From: Alistipes sp.
GTDB lineage: Bacteria > Bacteroidota > Bacteroidia > Bacteroidales > Rikenellaceae
DNA length: 64,000 nucleotides
NCBI GenBank assembly: GCA_017621455.1
Contig: JAGATC010000010.1
Coordinates: 62,001-126,000 of the forward strand
Direction: 5' to 3'
The notes below the pieces were generated by a model. The model was not told where the DNA came from. It saw only the letters and a program-made list of their open reading frames with translations, and did not search any database. Position numbers and translations under genes: made by a program. Numbering within the stretch: the first letter of the stretch is position 1; each line of letters opens with the position of its first letter. Below are positions 1-9,677 of this stretch, piece after piece.

Positions 1-1
1 T

Positions 2-595
2 AGACTTGGGCAGCAGCGAACAAATGGCGCCCGTAACTATAGTAATGGTGAGCTTGGTCAGGCTGTGCTCAACTACGAGCGCGCCCTAAAGCTTGACCCC
101 ACAATGGAGAATGCGCGCTACAATCTCGACATAGCTAAGGAGCTAACCAACGACACGGAGGCCGTGCCCGAGGGTTTCATAACAAGGGTATGGCGCACGC
201 TTGCTGGCGGGCTTACGACGAATGCCTGGGCGACAATCTCGCTCGTCATGCTCTTTATGACGGTGGTATTGGCGCTGGTATACCTGTTACACAGTTCGTT
301 GGCTCTGCGTAAGGTGGCATTCTCCCTCGCTGTAGTTTCACTCCTTGTATTTATCCTTAGCACAGCGTTGTCGCTCACGCAGCTATCCGCCGTTACGGAC
401 GATAGTCGCGCCGTTATCGTTGTTAACGACACGACGCCTGTGCACGCATCTCCCGATAGTGGCTCTAAGATTATACGTCAACCCTCACAGGGTGTTACGG
501 TTGTTGTCGAGCGTGTCGAGGACGACTGGACAGAGGTACGCTTTGCTGATGGTGAAGAGGGTTGGGTGCGAACAAGTAGTGTTGAGGTAATATAG
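2..595 (+). CDS. batE: BatE-like TPR/SH3 protein (5' partial)
   Basis: The reading frame is open from the window edge, so the N-terminus is missing. A tetratricopeptide-like segment (GELGQAVLNYERALKLDP) is followed by two hydrophobic membrane segments and a C-terminal bacterial SH3 domain (VVNDTTPVHASPDSGSKI through GEEGWVRTSSVEVI). TPR, two TM helices and SH3 in this order is the architecture of BatE in the Bacteroidales aerotolerance (Bat) system, which is thought to act in the cell envelope with the BatA/BatB VWA proteins. The first internal start would be GTG at 65, but the TPR continues upstream of it, so this is not the true start. The first about 20 codons match a TPR less well, so an upstream frameshift cannot be excluded. 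It lies 15 bp before recR. The other bat genes are at 52-58 kb. Confidence 0.7.
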   Translation, partial: RLGQQRTNGARNYSNGELGQAVLNYERALKLDPTMENARYNLDIAKELTNDTEAVPEGFITRVWRTLAGGLTTNAWATISLVMLFMTVVLALVYLLHSSLALRKVAFSLAVVSLLVFILSTALSLTQLSAVTDDSRAVIVVNDTTPVHASPDSGSKIIRQPSQGVTVVVERVEDDWTEVRFADGEEGWVRTSSVEVI

Positions 596-610
596 TATCG
601 TTGGGTTGCT

Positions 611-1204
611 ATGTCTAAGCTATTAAATGATGTGTGCTCGGAGTTGCAGCGCCTGCCAGGTATAGGTCGCCGCACGGCACTACGCCTCGCTATGCACATA
701 CTAAAGATGGAGCCCGAGACCGTAGATTCACTCTCCGAGAGCATTGCCCGCTTCCGCCACGATATACGCTACTGCCGAGGCTGCAACAACCTCTCAGATG
801 GTGACCTATGTCCTATATGCTCCGACATGGGGCGCGACCACTCGACGATATGTGTTGTGGAGCAGGTTGCCGACCTTATGTCTATAGAGAATACGGGGCA
901 GTATCGTGGCATATACCATGTTCTTGGTGGTGTTATCTCGCCAATGCAGGGTGTTGGTCCCTCCGACCTTAAGATAGACTTGTTGTGCGACAAGCTGCTT
1001 ACGGGCAGCGTCAAGGAGGTAATCATAGCCATCTCCACCTCGGTTGAGGGTGAGACAACGCTCTTCTACCTTATGAGCCGTCTTAAGGCATTCCCCGACG
1101 TTAAGGTGACGACCATCGCCCGCGGTATAGGCTTTGGTGACGAGCTGGAGTATGTCGACGAGCTAACCATCACACATGCACTGCTGAATCGTCGCGAGGT
1201 TTAA
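611..1204 (+). CDS. recR: Recombination mediator RecR
   Basis: RecR works with RecF/RecO to load RecA on gapped DNA. The 197-residue length is typical. The N-terminal helix-hairpin-helix (LQRLPGIGRRTALRLAMHIL), the four-cysteine zinc finger (CRGCNNLSDGDLCPIC) and the TOPRIM domain (from about residue 77, VVEQVADLMSIENTGQYRG) appear in the correct order. The start ATG at 611 gives the canonical MSKLLNDVCSELQRLPG N-terminus. It follows the batE-like gene closely and is probably cotranscribed with it. A hairpin lies just after the stop. Confidence 0.95.
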   Translation: MSKLLNDVCSELQRLPGIGRRTALRLAMHILKMEPETVDSLSESIARFRHDIRYCRGCNNLSDGDLCPICSDMGRDHSTICVVEQVADLMSIENTGQYRGIYHVLGGVISPMQGVGPSDLKIDLLCDKLLTGSVKEVIIAISTSVEGETTLFYLMSRLKAFPDVKVTTIARGIGFGDELEYVDELTITHALLNRREV

Positions 1205-1225
1205 TGCCTGCCTTATAAATATAAT

Positions 1226-1258
1226 AAGTGCCGACATGGGTTTTCCGTGCCGGCACTT
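1226..1258. terminator. Hairpin between recR and M13 peptidase gene
   Basis: AAGTGCCG (1226-1233) pairs with CGGCACTT (1251-1258), and the inner bases CATGG/CCGTG extend the stem. It lies between the convergent recR and peptidase genes, where a bidirectional terminator is expected. T-tracts are weak on both sides. Confidence 0.6.
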
Positions 1259-1278
1259 AATTATATAATGTGGTAGAA

Positions 1279-3312
1279 CTACCAGATAACTACGCGCTCC
1301 TCAACAGGCATATACATAGCATCCTCCTCCGTAATACCAAAGGCATCGTAGAATGACTGGATGTTACGCAACGTAGCGTTTACACGGTTGCGGCCAAGCG
1401 AGTGAACGTCAACCTTAGTAAGGCGCTCCTTCTCCTGGTCAGTGATGTTCTGAGCCCAGAGGGTTGCATAGCCGATGTAGAAGCGCTGCTCACCTGTGAA
1501 GCCGTCGACATCAGCGGGACGACCCTCAGCCCATGCGTAGTCGGTAAGACCTGTAAAGGCGAGACGGAGACCACCCTGGTCAGCGATATTCTCACCCAAC
1601 GAGAACTTACCATCGGCAAACAAGCCTGGAAGAATCTCAATAGCATTGAACTGGTCTACAAGCACCTGAGTCTTAGCCTCAAACGCTGCGCGATCCTCCT
1701 TTGTCCACCAGTCGTTCATATTACCATACTTATCGAACTGCGAGCCCTGGTCGTCGAAGCCGTGAGTCATCTCATGTGCGATAACCACGCCGATAGCACC
1801 ATAGTTTACAGCATCGTCAGCATCGGGGTTGTAGAAAGGAGGCTGAAGAATAGCTGCGGGGAAGCAAATCTCGTTGGTTGTAGGCATGTAGTATGCGTTA
1901 ACCATCTGTGGGGGCATCATCCACTTCTCGCGGTCTACGGGCTTGCCTACCTCGCTCATCGAGTCGGCAGTATACCAGCGGTTAGCCTCAACAACATTTG
2001 CCCAGTACGACTTGGCGGGGTCCACAGTGAGTGTAGAGTAGTCCTTCCACTTGTTGGGGTAGCCAATCTTCACGGTGAACGCTGCGAGCTTATCCTGAGC
2101 CTTAGCCTTAGTCTCGTCGCTCATCCAGTCGAGAGCCTCGATATGCTTAGAGAAGGCCTTCTGGATGTTCGATACCATGCCCTCCACGCGAGTCTTCTCG
2201 CTCTCGGGGAAGTACTTAGCAACGTACATCTGACCTACAGCCTCCGAAAGGATTGAGTTGGGCACACTCATAGCGCGCTTCCAACGTGGACGAATCTCCT
2301 CGGTACCCGACATTGTCTTGCCAAAGAACTCGAACGAAGCCAAAGCAAACTCCTCGCTGAGGTAAGATGTGGCAGCGTCGATGTAGTGAGCAGCGGTGTA
2401 GGCACGAAGCTCATCCATAGATGCTGTGTTGAGCACGTTAAGGATGTTCTTGAACGACGAGGGCTGGCTAACAACAAGTTTGTTGATGTTCTCAACGCCC
2501 ATAGCCTTGAAGTATGCATCCCAGTCAACGCCCTGATACTCAGCCTTGAAGTCGGCATAAGTGTAGGGGTTGTAGCCCTTAACGATGTCGCGGCACTCAA
2601 CATTTGTCCAGTGCTTCTCAGCAATACGGTCCTCTACAGCCAATACGTTCTCTACCATAGCGTCAATATCGCCCTCGACACCTGCCAAGGTGAAGATGTT
2701 CTTGAGATAGGTGCGGTATGCAGCCTTAATCTCGGCATTCTGTGCGTCGGTGTAGTAGTCGCGGTTACCCATTGCGAGGCCACCCTGCTCCATGTAGAGG
2801 ATGGTCATATTGCTATCGGCGAGGTCGGCAGCAGGGTATGCTGCGAAGAAGACGCCAATACCATCGGTGTGGAGTGTGGGAATTGCGGCGATGAGAGCAT
2901 CGCGGTCTGTAGTAGCGAAGATCTTATCCAACTCAGCGCGAATAGGCTCAGCGCCCTCGTTGTTGAGACGCTCCTCGTCAAGACCCATTTTGTAGAGGTC
3001 AGAAATCTTCTGCTCTATGCTACCAGGCTCGGCAGTAATCTCTGTCATTGACTCGAAGAGCTCGTTGATGCGAACCTCGTTGTTCTCACGCAATACGTCG
3101 AACGAACCATAGCGTGAATACTCAGGCTTGAGAGGGTTGTTCTTCTGCCAACCACCTGTAGCCCACTGATAGAAGTCATCGTTGCGGTTGATCGACTCAT
3201 CGAAGTTATTCTTGTCGATAGCGGGCACCGTAGCCTCCTTCTCCTCGACGGTGTTTGTTGCGCAAGCTGTCATCATAAGTGCAGTTGCAAGAATAAATGT
3301 AAGCTTTTTCAT
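1279..3312 (-). CDS. pepO: M13 family zinc metallopeptidase (PepO/neprilysin-like lipoprotein)
   Basis: This is a secreted oligopeptidase of the neprilysin family, 677 residues, the usual size. The lipoprotein signal peptide ends in MMTACA, so it is probably anchored to the outer or inner membrane facing the periplasm or outside. The gluzincin motif HEMTH is at residues 513-517 (catalytic Glu514). The third zinc ligand lies in GENIADQGG (Glu574). The upstream NAYYMPTTNEICFPAAILQPP is the family's substrate-binding NAFY/NAYY region. It lies 33 bp downstream of pgk on the same strand and may be read through from it. A 284-codon open frame antisense to it is a codon-bias shadow. Confidence 0.95.
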   Translation of the reverse strand: MKKLTFILATALMMTACATNTVEEKEATVPAIDKNNFDESINRNDDFYQWATGGWQKNNPLKPEYSRYGSFDVLRENNEVRINELFESMTEITAEPGSIEQKISDLYKMGLDEERLNNEGAEPIRAELDKIFATTDRDALIAAIPTLHTDGIGVFFAAYPAADLADSNMTILYMEQGGLAMGNRDYYTDAQNAEIKAAYRTYLKNIFTLAGVEGDIDAMVENVLAVEDRIAEKHWTNVECRDIVKGYNPYTYADFKAEYQGVDWDAYFKAMGVENINKLVVSQPSSFKNILNVLNTASMDELRAYTAAHYIDAATSYLSEEFALASFEFFGKTMSGTEEIRPRWKRAMSVPNSILSEAVGQMYVAKYFPESEKTRVEGMVSNIQKAFSKHIEALDWMSDETKAKAQDKLAAFTVKIGYPNKWKDYSTLTVDPAKSYWANVVEANRWYTADSMSEVGKPVDREKWMMPPQMVNAYYMPTTNEICFPAAILQPPFYNPDADDAVNYGAIGVVIAHEMTHGFDDQGSQFDKYGNMNDWWTKEDRAAFEAKTQVLVDQFNAIEILPGLFADGKFSLGENIADQGGLRLAFTGLTDYAWAEGRPADVDGFTGEQRFYIGYATLWAQNITDQEKERLTKVDVHSLGRNRVNATLRNIQSFYDAFGITEEDAMYMPVEERVVIW

Positions 3313-3345
3313 TATTGTTTAGTTAGTTGTATTTAGCGGTAAAAA

Positions 3346-4608
3346 CTACTTGCGGATGGCAGCTATGCCAGGCAGCTCCTTACCCTCCATATACTCCAAG
3401 AGAGCACCGCCACCAGTCGATACGTACGACACCTTGTCCGCAAGGCCAAACTTGTTGACACATGCTACAGAGTCGCCACCACCGATAAGCGAGTAGGCAC
3501 CATTCTTCTCGGTAGCCTCGGCAATAGCCTCAGCCACGGCGCGAGAACCTGTAGAGAACTTGTCGATCTCGAATACGCCTACAGGGCCATTCCAAAGGAT
3601 GGTCTTGCAGCCAAGGATGTGCTCGCGGAACTTAGCCTTACCCTGCGATGCGATGTCGACACCCTCCCACTCATCGGGGATGTTGTTTGCGGGTGCCTCC
3701 TGTGTATTAGCTGTCTCGGCAAAGTCGTCACAGATAAGAGCATCGGGTGAGCGGAGAATCTTAACGCCACGCTCCTCGGCCTTCTTCAAAATCTCGAGGG
3801 CTACGGGGAACATATCGGGCTCACAGATTGATTTGCCCTCCTTGCCACCCTCGGCACCTGCGAAGGTGTAGGTCATACCACCACCGATGATGATAGAGTC
3901 GACCTTCTCCATAAGCTTCTCGATAATGGTAATCTTGGTTGACACCTTCGAGCCACCGATAATAGCGCAGAAAGGACGCTCGGGGTTCTCCATCACGCCA
4001 TCGATAGCCTTCAACTCATTCTCCATCACGTAGCCAAACATCTTATCCTCGGGGAAGTAGTCGGCGATAAGTGCTGTTGAGGCGTGAGCACGGTGTGCAG
4101 TACCAAAGGCATCGTTGATGTAGCAGTCGGCATACGAAGCGAGACGCTCCACGAACTTCTTCTGCGACTCCTTAACAGCCTTCTTAGCCTCCTTCTTCTC
4201 TTCGTCCGAAGCATCCTCAGCCAAGCCACGGGGCTTACCCTCCTCCTCAGCGTAGAAGCGCAAGTTCTCAAGCAACATCACCTCGCCGGGCTTGAGGTTG
4301 GCAGCCATCTCGGCAGCCTTCTCACCCATGCAGTCGCCAGCAAACTGAACCTTAACACCGAGGCGCTCCTCGATAGCGTAGACGATCTGCTCCAAAGAGT
4401 ACTTAGTATCGGGATTCTTCTTGGGGCGACCAAGGTGCGACATAAGAATAACCGAGCCACCCTCGGCCAACACTTTCTTAATGGTGGGGATAGCGGCACG
4501 AATACGTGTGTCGTCCGTCACCTTACCCTCAGTGTTTAGAGGCACATTAAAATCTACGCGAATGATGGCGCGCTTACCTGCAAATTTGTAGTTGTCAATA
4601 GCAAACAT
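3346..4608 (-). CDS. pgk: Phosphoglycerate kinase
   Basis: Catalyses the ATP-forming step from 1,3-bisphosphoglycerate to 3-phosphoglycerate in glycolysis. At 420 residues it is slightly longer than usual; an insert rich in Glu and Lys (residues about 130-150, [20 protein letters not shown]) accounts for the extra length. The N-terminal substrate-binding motif [16 protein letters not shown], the GGSKVSTKI region, WNGPVGVFE and the C-terminal [13 protein letters not shown] / [10 protein letters not shown] motifs are all present. It is divergent from tkt, sharing a 298-bp intergenic region, and has its own promoter just upstream. Confidence 0.97.
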   Translation of the reverse strand: MFAIDNYKFAGKRAIIRVDFNVPLNTEGKVTDDTRIRAAIPTIKKVLAEGGSVILMSHLGRPKKNPDTKYSLEQIVYAIEERLGVKVQFAGDCMGEKAAEMAANLKPGEVMLLENLRFYAEEEGKPRGLAEDASDEEKKEAKKAVKESQKKFVERLASYADCYINDAFGTAHRAHASTALIADYFPEDKMFGYVMENELKAIDGVMENPERPFCAIIGGSKVSTKITIIEKLMEKVDSIIIGGGMTYTFAGAEGGKEGKSICEPDMFPVALEILKKAEERGVKILRSPDALICDDFAETANTQEAPANNIPDEWEGVDIASQGKAKFREHILGCKTILWNGPVGVFEIDKFSTGSRAVAEAIAEATEKNGAYSLIGGGDSVACVNKFGLADKVSYVSTGGGALLEYMEGKELPGIAAIRK

Positions 4609-4648
4609 AGCAATATTGTTTTAATGAATTATTTACACTCTATCGGGG

Positions 4649-4679
4649 CAAAGTTACCGTTTTTTTCACTTTTTAGCAA
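4649..4679 (-). promoter_or_regulatory. Bacteroidetes-type promoter for pgk
   Basis: On the minus strand, TTG (4679-4677) and TAACTTTG (4656-4649) are separated by 20 bp. This fits the primary sigma factor consensus TTG-N19-21-TAnnTTTG of Bacteroidetes. The start codon lies about 40 bp downstream. Confidence 0.7.
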
Positions 4680-4804
4680 CAATACACCTATATAAAATAA
4701 TATCCTGCGGTGCGATTTTTTATGTACGCTACGCAAAAATCGCAACAAAACTCTTTTCGTGGAAAAAAGGGTGTTCCATTCTTCGCTTTTTGAGAAAGTT
4801 TTGC

Positions 4805-4812
4805 TATCTTTG
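4805..4812 (+). promoter_or_regulatory. -7 element for tkt
   Basis: TATCTTTG is an exact match to the Bacteroidetes -7 consensus, about 95 bp upstream of the transketolase start. The -33 box is poor. The rest of the 4609-4906 intergenic region shows no gene. Confidence 0.6.
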
Positions 4813-4906
4813 TATGATTGAGTGGCACCCAATTGTAGGGTTGCTTCGAGGCGTTACGCTAACACACTGAAAATAAATAGTATAATCAATAAATAAAACC
4901 TGAATT

Positions 4907-6931
4907 ATGGAGAACAACAAACTTCAGCGCGCAGCCGACAACATTCGTATCTTGGCTGCCTCGATGGTAGAAAAGGCTAAGTCTGGTCACCCTGGTGGTG
5001 CTATGGGTGGTGCCGACTTTATCAACGTGCTCTACACCGAGTTTTTGCGCTACGACCCCGACAACATGGCATACCCTCATCGCGATCGTATGTTCCTCGA
5101 TCCTGGCCACATGTCGCCCATGCTCTACGCTGTGCTCTCGTTGGCCGGTAACTACTCGACAGAGGATTTGCAGTCGTTGCGTCAGTGGGGTAGCGTAACC
5201 CCTGGTCACCCCGAGGTTGACGTCTTGCGTGGCGTGGAGAACACCTCTGGTCCCCTTGGTCAGGGTCACGCTATGGCTCTCGGTGCTGCTATCGCTGAGC
5301 GTTTCATGGTGGCTCGCTTCGGTGAGTGGATGGCACACAAGACCTACGCCTTTATCTCGGATGGCGCTGTGCAGGAGGAGATTTCGCAGGGTGTTGGTCG
5401 CGTGGCTGGTCACCTCGGTCTCTCTAACTTCATTATGTACTACGACTCGAACAATGTGCAGCTCTCAACAAAGTGCGACGAGGTTGACACCGAGGACATC
5501 GCTATGAAGTACCGTGCATGGAACTGGAATGTTATCACTGTTAATGGCCAGTCTATCGACGAGATTCGCGCTGCGTTGAAGGCTGCAAATGCCGAGACCG
5601 AGCGTCCTACGCTTATTATCGGTAAGACCATTATGGGCTACGGTGCACGTAAGGCCGATGGCACAAGCTTCGAGAATCAGGTTTCGACACATGGTCAGCC
5701 ACTTACAGCTGCTGGTGCCGACATCGCTGCTACTATCAAGAACCTCGGTGGTAACCCCGACGAGCCATTCGCCGTATTCGAGGAGTCGAAGGAGGTATAC
5801 GCCGCACGCCGCGAGGAGCTTCGCGCGTGGGCTAAGGATATGAAGGCAACGGAGGAGGCATGGCGCAAGGCCAACCCCGCACTCGCCGAGAAGATGGACA
5901 ACTTCTACTCTGGCAAGCTCCCCGAGATTGACTACTCGGCTATTGAACTTAAGCCCGACCAGGCTACACGTGCTGCTTCGGCTACGATGCTTGGCTACTT
6001 CGCAGAGCACGTAGAGAACATGGTGGTATCATCTGCCGACCTCTCTAACTCGGATAAGACCGACGGCTTCCTTAAGAAGACCAAGGCCTTCACCAAGGGT
6101 GACTTCTCGGGTAACTTCTTCCAGGCAGGTGTTGCCGAGCTTACTATGGCTTGCGTGATGAACGGTATGGCATTGCACGGTGGTATCATCCCCGCATGCG
6201 GTACGTTCTTCGTATTCTCAGACTATATGAAGCCCGCAGTGCGTCTCTCAGCACTTATGGAGAAGAAGGTTATCTATATCTGGACACACGACTCATTCCG
6301 CGTGGGTGAGGATGGCCCTACGCATGAGCCTGTTGAGCACGAGATGCAGATCCGTCTTATGGAGCACCTACGCAACCACTCTGGTGAGCGCTCAATGCTC
6401 GTATTGCGCCCCGCCGACTCGGAGGAGACCGTGGCAGCGTGGAAGATGGCTCTCGAGGAGAAGCGCCCCGTGGCGTTGATCCTTTCACGCCAGAATATCA
6501 AGTCGTTGCCCGCGCTCGGTGGCAAGTCGCGCCGCGAGGAGGCTATGCAGGCCGAGAAGGGTGGCTATGTGGTTATGGAGGCACCTAACGCCAAGGTTAC
6601 GCTTGTTGCTACTGGCTCGGAGGTGTCGACACTCGTTGAGGGTGCTGAGCTTTTGGCCCAGGAGGGTATCGCTACACGCGTTGTATCTATCCCCAGCGAG
6701 GGCTTGTTCCGCGACCAGTCGGCTGAGTACCAGGCAGAGGTTTTGGGCAACTTACCACGCTATGGTATGACCTCTGGTCTCTCGGTAAATCTCCGTGGCC
6801 TTGTTGGCGAGGCAGGCTTTATCCATGGCTTCGACCACTTTGGCTACTCGGCACCTTTCAAGGTCCTCGACGAGAAGTTTGGCTACAACGGCAAGACCGT
6901 TGCCGAGGAGGTTAAGGCTATGCTTAAGTAA
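4907..6931 (+). CDS. tkt: Transketolase
   Basis: A thiamin-diphosphate enzyme of the non-oxidative pentose phosphate pathway that transfers two-carbon units between sugar phosphates. The 674 residues are full length. KSGHPGGAMGGADF at the N-terminus, RMFLDPGHMSPMLY, LGQGHAMALGAA, the ThDP motif region SDGAVQEE...YDSNNVQLS, and the pyrimidine-domain segment (GVAELTMACVMNGMALHG, HDSFRVGEDGPTHEPVEH) are all present. The hairpin after it marks the end of a single-gene unit. Confidence 0.96.
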   Translation: MENNKLQRAADNIRILAASMVEKAKSGHPGGAMGGADFINVLYTEFLRYDPDNMAYPHRDRMFLDPGHMSPMLYAVLSLAGNYSTEDLQSLRQWGSVTPGHPEVDVLRGVENTSGPLGQGHAMALGAAIAERFMVARFGEWMAHKTYAFISDGAVQEEISQGVGRVAGHLGLSNFIMYYDSNNVQLSTKCDEVDTEDIAMKYRAWNWNVITVNGQSIDEIRAALKAANAETERPTLIIGKTIMGYGARKADGTSFENQVSTHGQPLTAAGADIAATIKNLGGNPDEPFAVFEESKEVYAARREELRAWAKDMKATEEAWRKANPALAEKMDNFYSGKLPEIDYSAIELKPDQATRAASATMLGYFAEHVENMVVSSADLSNSDKTDGFLKKTKAFTKGDFSGNFFQAGVAELTMACVMNGMALHGGIIPACGTFFVFSDYMKPAVRLSALMEKKVIYIWTHDSFRVGEDGPTHEPVEHEMQIRLMEHLRNHSGERSMLVLRPADSEETVAAWKMALEEKRPVALILSRQNIKSLPALGGKSRREEAMQAEKGGYVVMEAPNAKVTLVATGSEVSTLVEGAELLAQEGIATRVVSIPSEGLFRDQSAEYQAEVLGNLPRYGMTSGLSVNLRGLVGEAGFIHGFDHFGYSAPFKVLDEKFGYNGKTVAEEVKAMLK

Positions 6932-6953
6932 AGAGAGGGATTATATCTGTTGT

Positions 6954-6985
6954 GAAGCCCGTTTAACCAAGGTTAGACGGGCTTC
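6954..6985 (+). terminator. Hairpin after tkt
   Basis: GAAGCCCGT (6954-6962) pairs with ACGGGCTTC (6977-6985). TTAACC/GGTTAG extend the stem with one mismatch, and the loop is only a few bases. No T-run follows. Confidence 0.6.
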
Positions 6986-7009
6986 CATGAAATTATATTT
7001 GGGTATACG

Positions 7010-9616
7010 ATGATTGTTATAATCATAGCTGTTTTGATTGCTGTAGTAATTATAGCAAGCATCGTTATTGCTATATATCGTAACTCTTTACGTAAGAAAG
7101 GCGAACTACTGGTTGATGTTATTAATAATATTACCCCTTATTATATTAACATAGCAAGTGGCTTAGAGTCTATTGATTTACCACAGTCTCCTGATATTGT
7201 CAACGACATTAATAAGAGTTTTGGGGATGGGTATATAACGATGACTCAGAGTTATGAGTTTTGCGAGTATTATCGCGTATATTATACTCAAGCTAAGGAG
7301 TTGGTTAGGAAGCAGAAGAGGTATAGAGTTATTCCCGATGATGCCATTATTAACTTTATAGAAAGCGTAGAATCGATTAATAATATTATTAGAGAAAGGA
7401 ATGATACATACATTAATTATCAGCTCTCTAGTAATAGTTCATTCTTTGATACGTGTTTATCATATCCTTTAGATTATCAGCAACGACGCTCAATCGTTTC
7501 TGAGGAGGATAATTGTTTGGTGTTGAGTAGTGCAGGAAGTGGTAAAACATCATCTATAGTTGGTAAGGTAAAATACTTAACGCAAAAATTAGGAATATCG
7601 CCTCAAAGAATACTCCTTATTAGTTATACAAATAAGGCTGCCGCTGAATTAAGTGAGAGGTTATCATCGACAGGTTTAGAGGGTTATACATTTCATAAAT
7701 TAGCACTTAATATTATAGGAAAGGCAACTGGTACTAAACCCTCAATTTGTGATAATACAGATGCTCTATTTATTGAAGCACATAGAATATTATCAGAGCA
7801 AGCTGAGTATAAAAGGTCTGTTTTGGATTATTTTGCGAATTATCAAATAGAGGAGTCGGATGCAGAGTTGGCAATAAGGGAAGAGCGTGCTCAATTGTCA
7901 GAATGTAAAAGGGCACAAATCAAAGCGATGTTCCCGGACATGGATGGAAGGAGTATCTTTGTTCGAAGTGAGCAGGAGTCAAAGTTGTGTTTTGCCCTTT
8001 CAACTCTTGGTGTTCGATTTCGATATGAAGAGCCTTACGAACATAAGGTGTCAGATGCAGCCCACTCGCAGTATAACCCCGATTTTTCTATTTATTACAC
8101 AAAAAATGGCAAGTTAAATCGTGTATACTTAGAACATTTCGGCATTAATGAAAAGGGGCTTGTTCCATTATGGTTTGCCAAGGATAAAGGTATATCATAT
8201 GAGGAAGCAAATAAGAAGTATAACGATGGAATCGCGTGGAAACGTGCAGCTCACGAAAAGTATGGCACAACACTAATAACGACATCGAGTGCTGATTTTA
8301 GCGATGGTGATATTCGCTTAAAACTTAAGTTGTTGTTAGAACAGGCAGGGGTTCCTATCATTGAGCGATCGGACGATGAGTTGTACTCATTAGTAGTTCC
8401 AGAGGGTAGTAACAGAGAGAAGGCTTTTATTCGTCTTTCGGCAACTTTTGTTTCCCTTCTAAAGACGAGTTGTAAGTCTCCTTCCGTGGTTGTGCGACAG
8501 GTAACAGAGTCTGGCGATAGACGAAGTAGATATATCATTGAGAACATCTTTCTACCAGTTTATGAGCAGTATACCCGTTTGTTAAAAAGTCGGGATCAAA
8601 TTGATTTTACTGATGCTATTATATGGGCAACAGACATCTGTAATCAAGACCATCTATTAGAGTATGATTATATTATTGTTGATGAGTTCCAAGACATATC
8701 AATTGATAGATATAATTTTTTAAAGGCGCTAAGGGGTATAGAAAGACCGGCAAAGTTGTATTGTGTCGGTGATGACTGGCAATCAATTTATCGTTTTTCA
8801 GGAAGTGATATGGCTCTTTTTAACCAGTTTCCAGAATATTTTGGGCTAACTGAGATAAATAGAATAGAGACAACATATCGCTTTGGTGAACCTACAGTAT
8901 CTCTTTCTGCACAATTTATTCAGCGTAATGGGATTCAGTTTAAAAAGAATATACACACATACAGCGATAAGATTAGGACAGACCTGGAGTTCTATGCTTA
9001 CCGCAAGGAGGGATATGGTACTCTTGTCAGAAATCTTGTAGATAGAATTCCCGCAGACAAATCTATCTTCTTATTGGGGCGTTATTCGTTTGATGATATA
9101 TTATTGTCGCATACGTTTAAGTCTCAGAAAGAGGGGAATCAGTTTTTCTATTTTATTAATGATAGAAAAATTGAATTTATCACGGCGCACAAGTCGAAGG
9201 GCCTAGAAGCAGATTATGTGATTATTCTACAATGTAATAAGGATGTATATGGTTTCCCATCTCTAATAAATGATGATCCTGCATTAAATTACGTATTGAC
9301 CTGTGGCGATCAATTTCCATTTGGTGAAGAACGCAGATTATTTTATGTTGCCATAACGCGTGCTAAGATTAAAACGATGATCTTGTACGATAATAATTTC
9401 CCATCTGTTTTTGTAGATGAATTTCTCCATCCCGAGGTTATTACTAGGCAAAGTTATGAGAAGCATAGAAATGCTCAGAAGAGGTGGACGAGAAAAGAGG
9501 ATGAATTTCTATTGAAACTTCATTCTGAGGGTAAAACTATAAAATTTATATCGAATAAAATGGGAAGAAGCCAAACATCTATTATTATGAGACTTGGAAA
9601 ATTAGAAAATAATTAG
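7010..9616 (+). CDS. SF1 UvrD/HelD-like helicase with TM anchor, nuclease-like insert and Myb-like tail
   Basis: 868 residues. A hydrophobic N-terminal helix (3-22) could anchor it to the membrane. The SF1 helicase motifs are intact: Walker A SSAGSGKTSS (173-182), motif Ia SYTNKAA, motif II VDEFQD (557-562), motif III GDDWQSIYRFSGSD (587-600), motif V TAHKSKGLEADYV (725-737) and motif VI YVAITRAK (779-786). An insert at about 320-430 has the PD...E pattern of a restriction-nuclease-like fold (YNPDFSI, then VYLEHFGIN), known from helicase IV-type proteins. The C-terminus (826-866, RWTRKEDEFLLKLHSEGKTI) resembles a Myb/SANT helix-turn-helix. Base composition is far more AT-rich than the flanking core genes, suggesting transfer. 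The role is unknown; DNA repair or defence against foreign DNA are both possible. Confidence 0.85.
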   Translation: MIVIIIAVLIAVVIIASIVIAIYRNSLRKKGELLVDVINNITPYYINIASGLESIDLPQSPDIVNDINKSFGDGYITMTQSYEFCEYYRVYYTQAKELVRKQKRYRVIPDDAIINFIESVESINNIIRERNDTYINYQLSSNSSFFDTCLSYPLDYQQRRSIVSEEDNCLVLSSAGSGKTSSIVGKVKYLTQKLGISPQRILLISYTNKAAAELSERLSSTGLEGYTFHKLALNIIGKATGTKPSICDNTDALFIEAHRILSEQAEYKRSVLDYFANYQIEESDAELAIREERAQLSECKRAQIKAMFPDMDGRSIFVRSEQESKLCFALSTLGVRFRYEEPYEHKVSDAAHSQYNPDFSIYYTKNGKLNRVYLEHFGINEKGLVPLWFAKDKGISYEEANKKYNDGIAWKRAAHEKYGTTLITTSSADFSDGDIRLKLKLLLEQAGVPIIERSDDELYSLVVPEGSNREKAFIRLSATFVSLLKTSCKSPSVVVRQVTESGDRRSRYIIENIFLPVYEQYTRLLKSRDQIDFTDAIIWATDICNQDHLLEYDYIIVDEFQDISIDRYNFLKALRGIERPAKLYCVGDDWQSIYRFSGSDMALFNQFPEYFGLTEINRIETTYRFGEPTVSLSAQFIQRNGIQFKKNIHTYSDKIRTDLEFYAYRKEGYGTLVRNLVDRIPADKSIFLLGRYSFDDILLSHTFKSQKEGNQFFYFINDRKIEFITAHKSKGLEADYVIILQCNKDVYGFPSLINDDPALNYVLTCGDQFPFGEERRLFYVAITRAKIKTMILYDNNFPSVFVDEFLHPEVITRQSYEKHRNAQKRWTRKEDEFLLKLHSEGKTIKFISNKMGRSQTSIIMRLGKLENN

Positions 9617-9677
9617 TAATTTTACAACATCATATTCCTCAAATGGAAATACTAACTCAAACTAAAAAGGTATAACT

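Noticed and set aside
1402..2256. 284-codon open frame antisense to the M13 peptidase gene
   Set aside because: It lies wholly within a strongly supported gene, has no recognisable domain, and results from the codon bias of the opposite strand.
4629..4832. 67-codon minus-strand frame between pgk and tkt
   Set aside because: It spans both divergent promoter elements and has no domain; chance frame.
6994..7001. TATATTTG as the helicase promoter
   Set aside because: It ends only 8 bases before the start codon and lacks a -33 box; kept out of the feature list.
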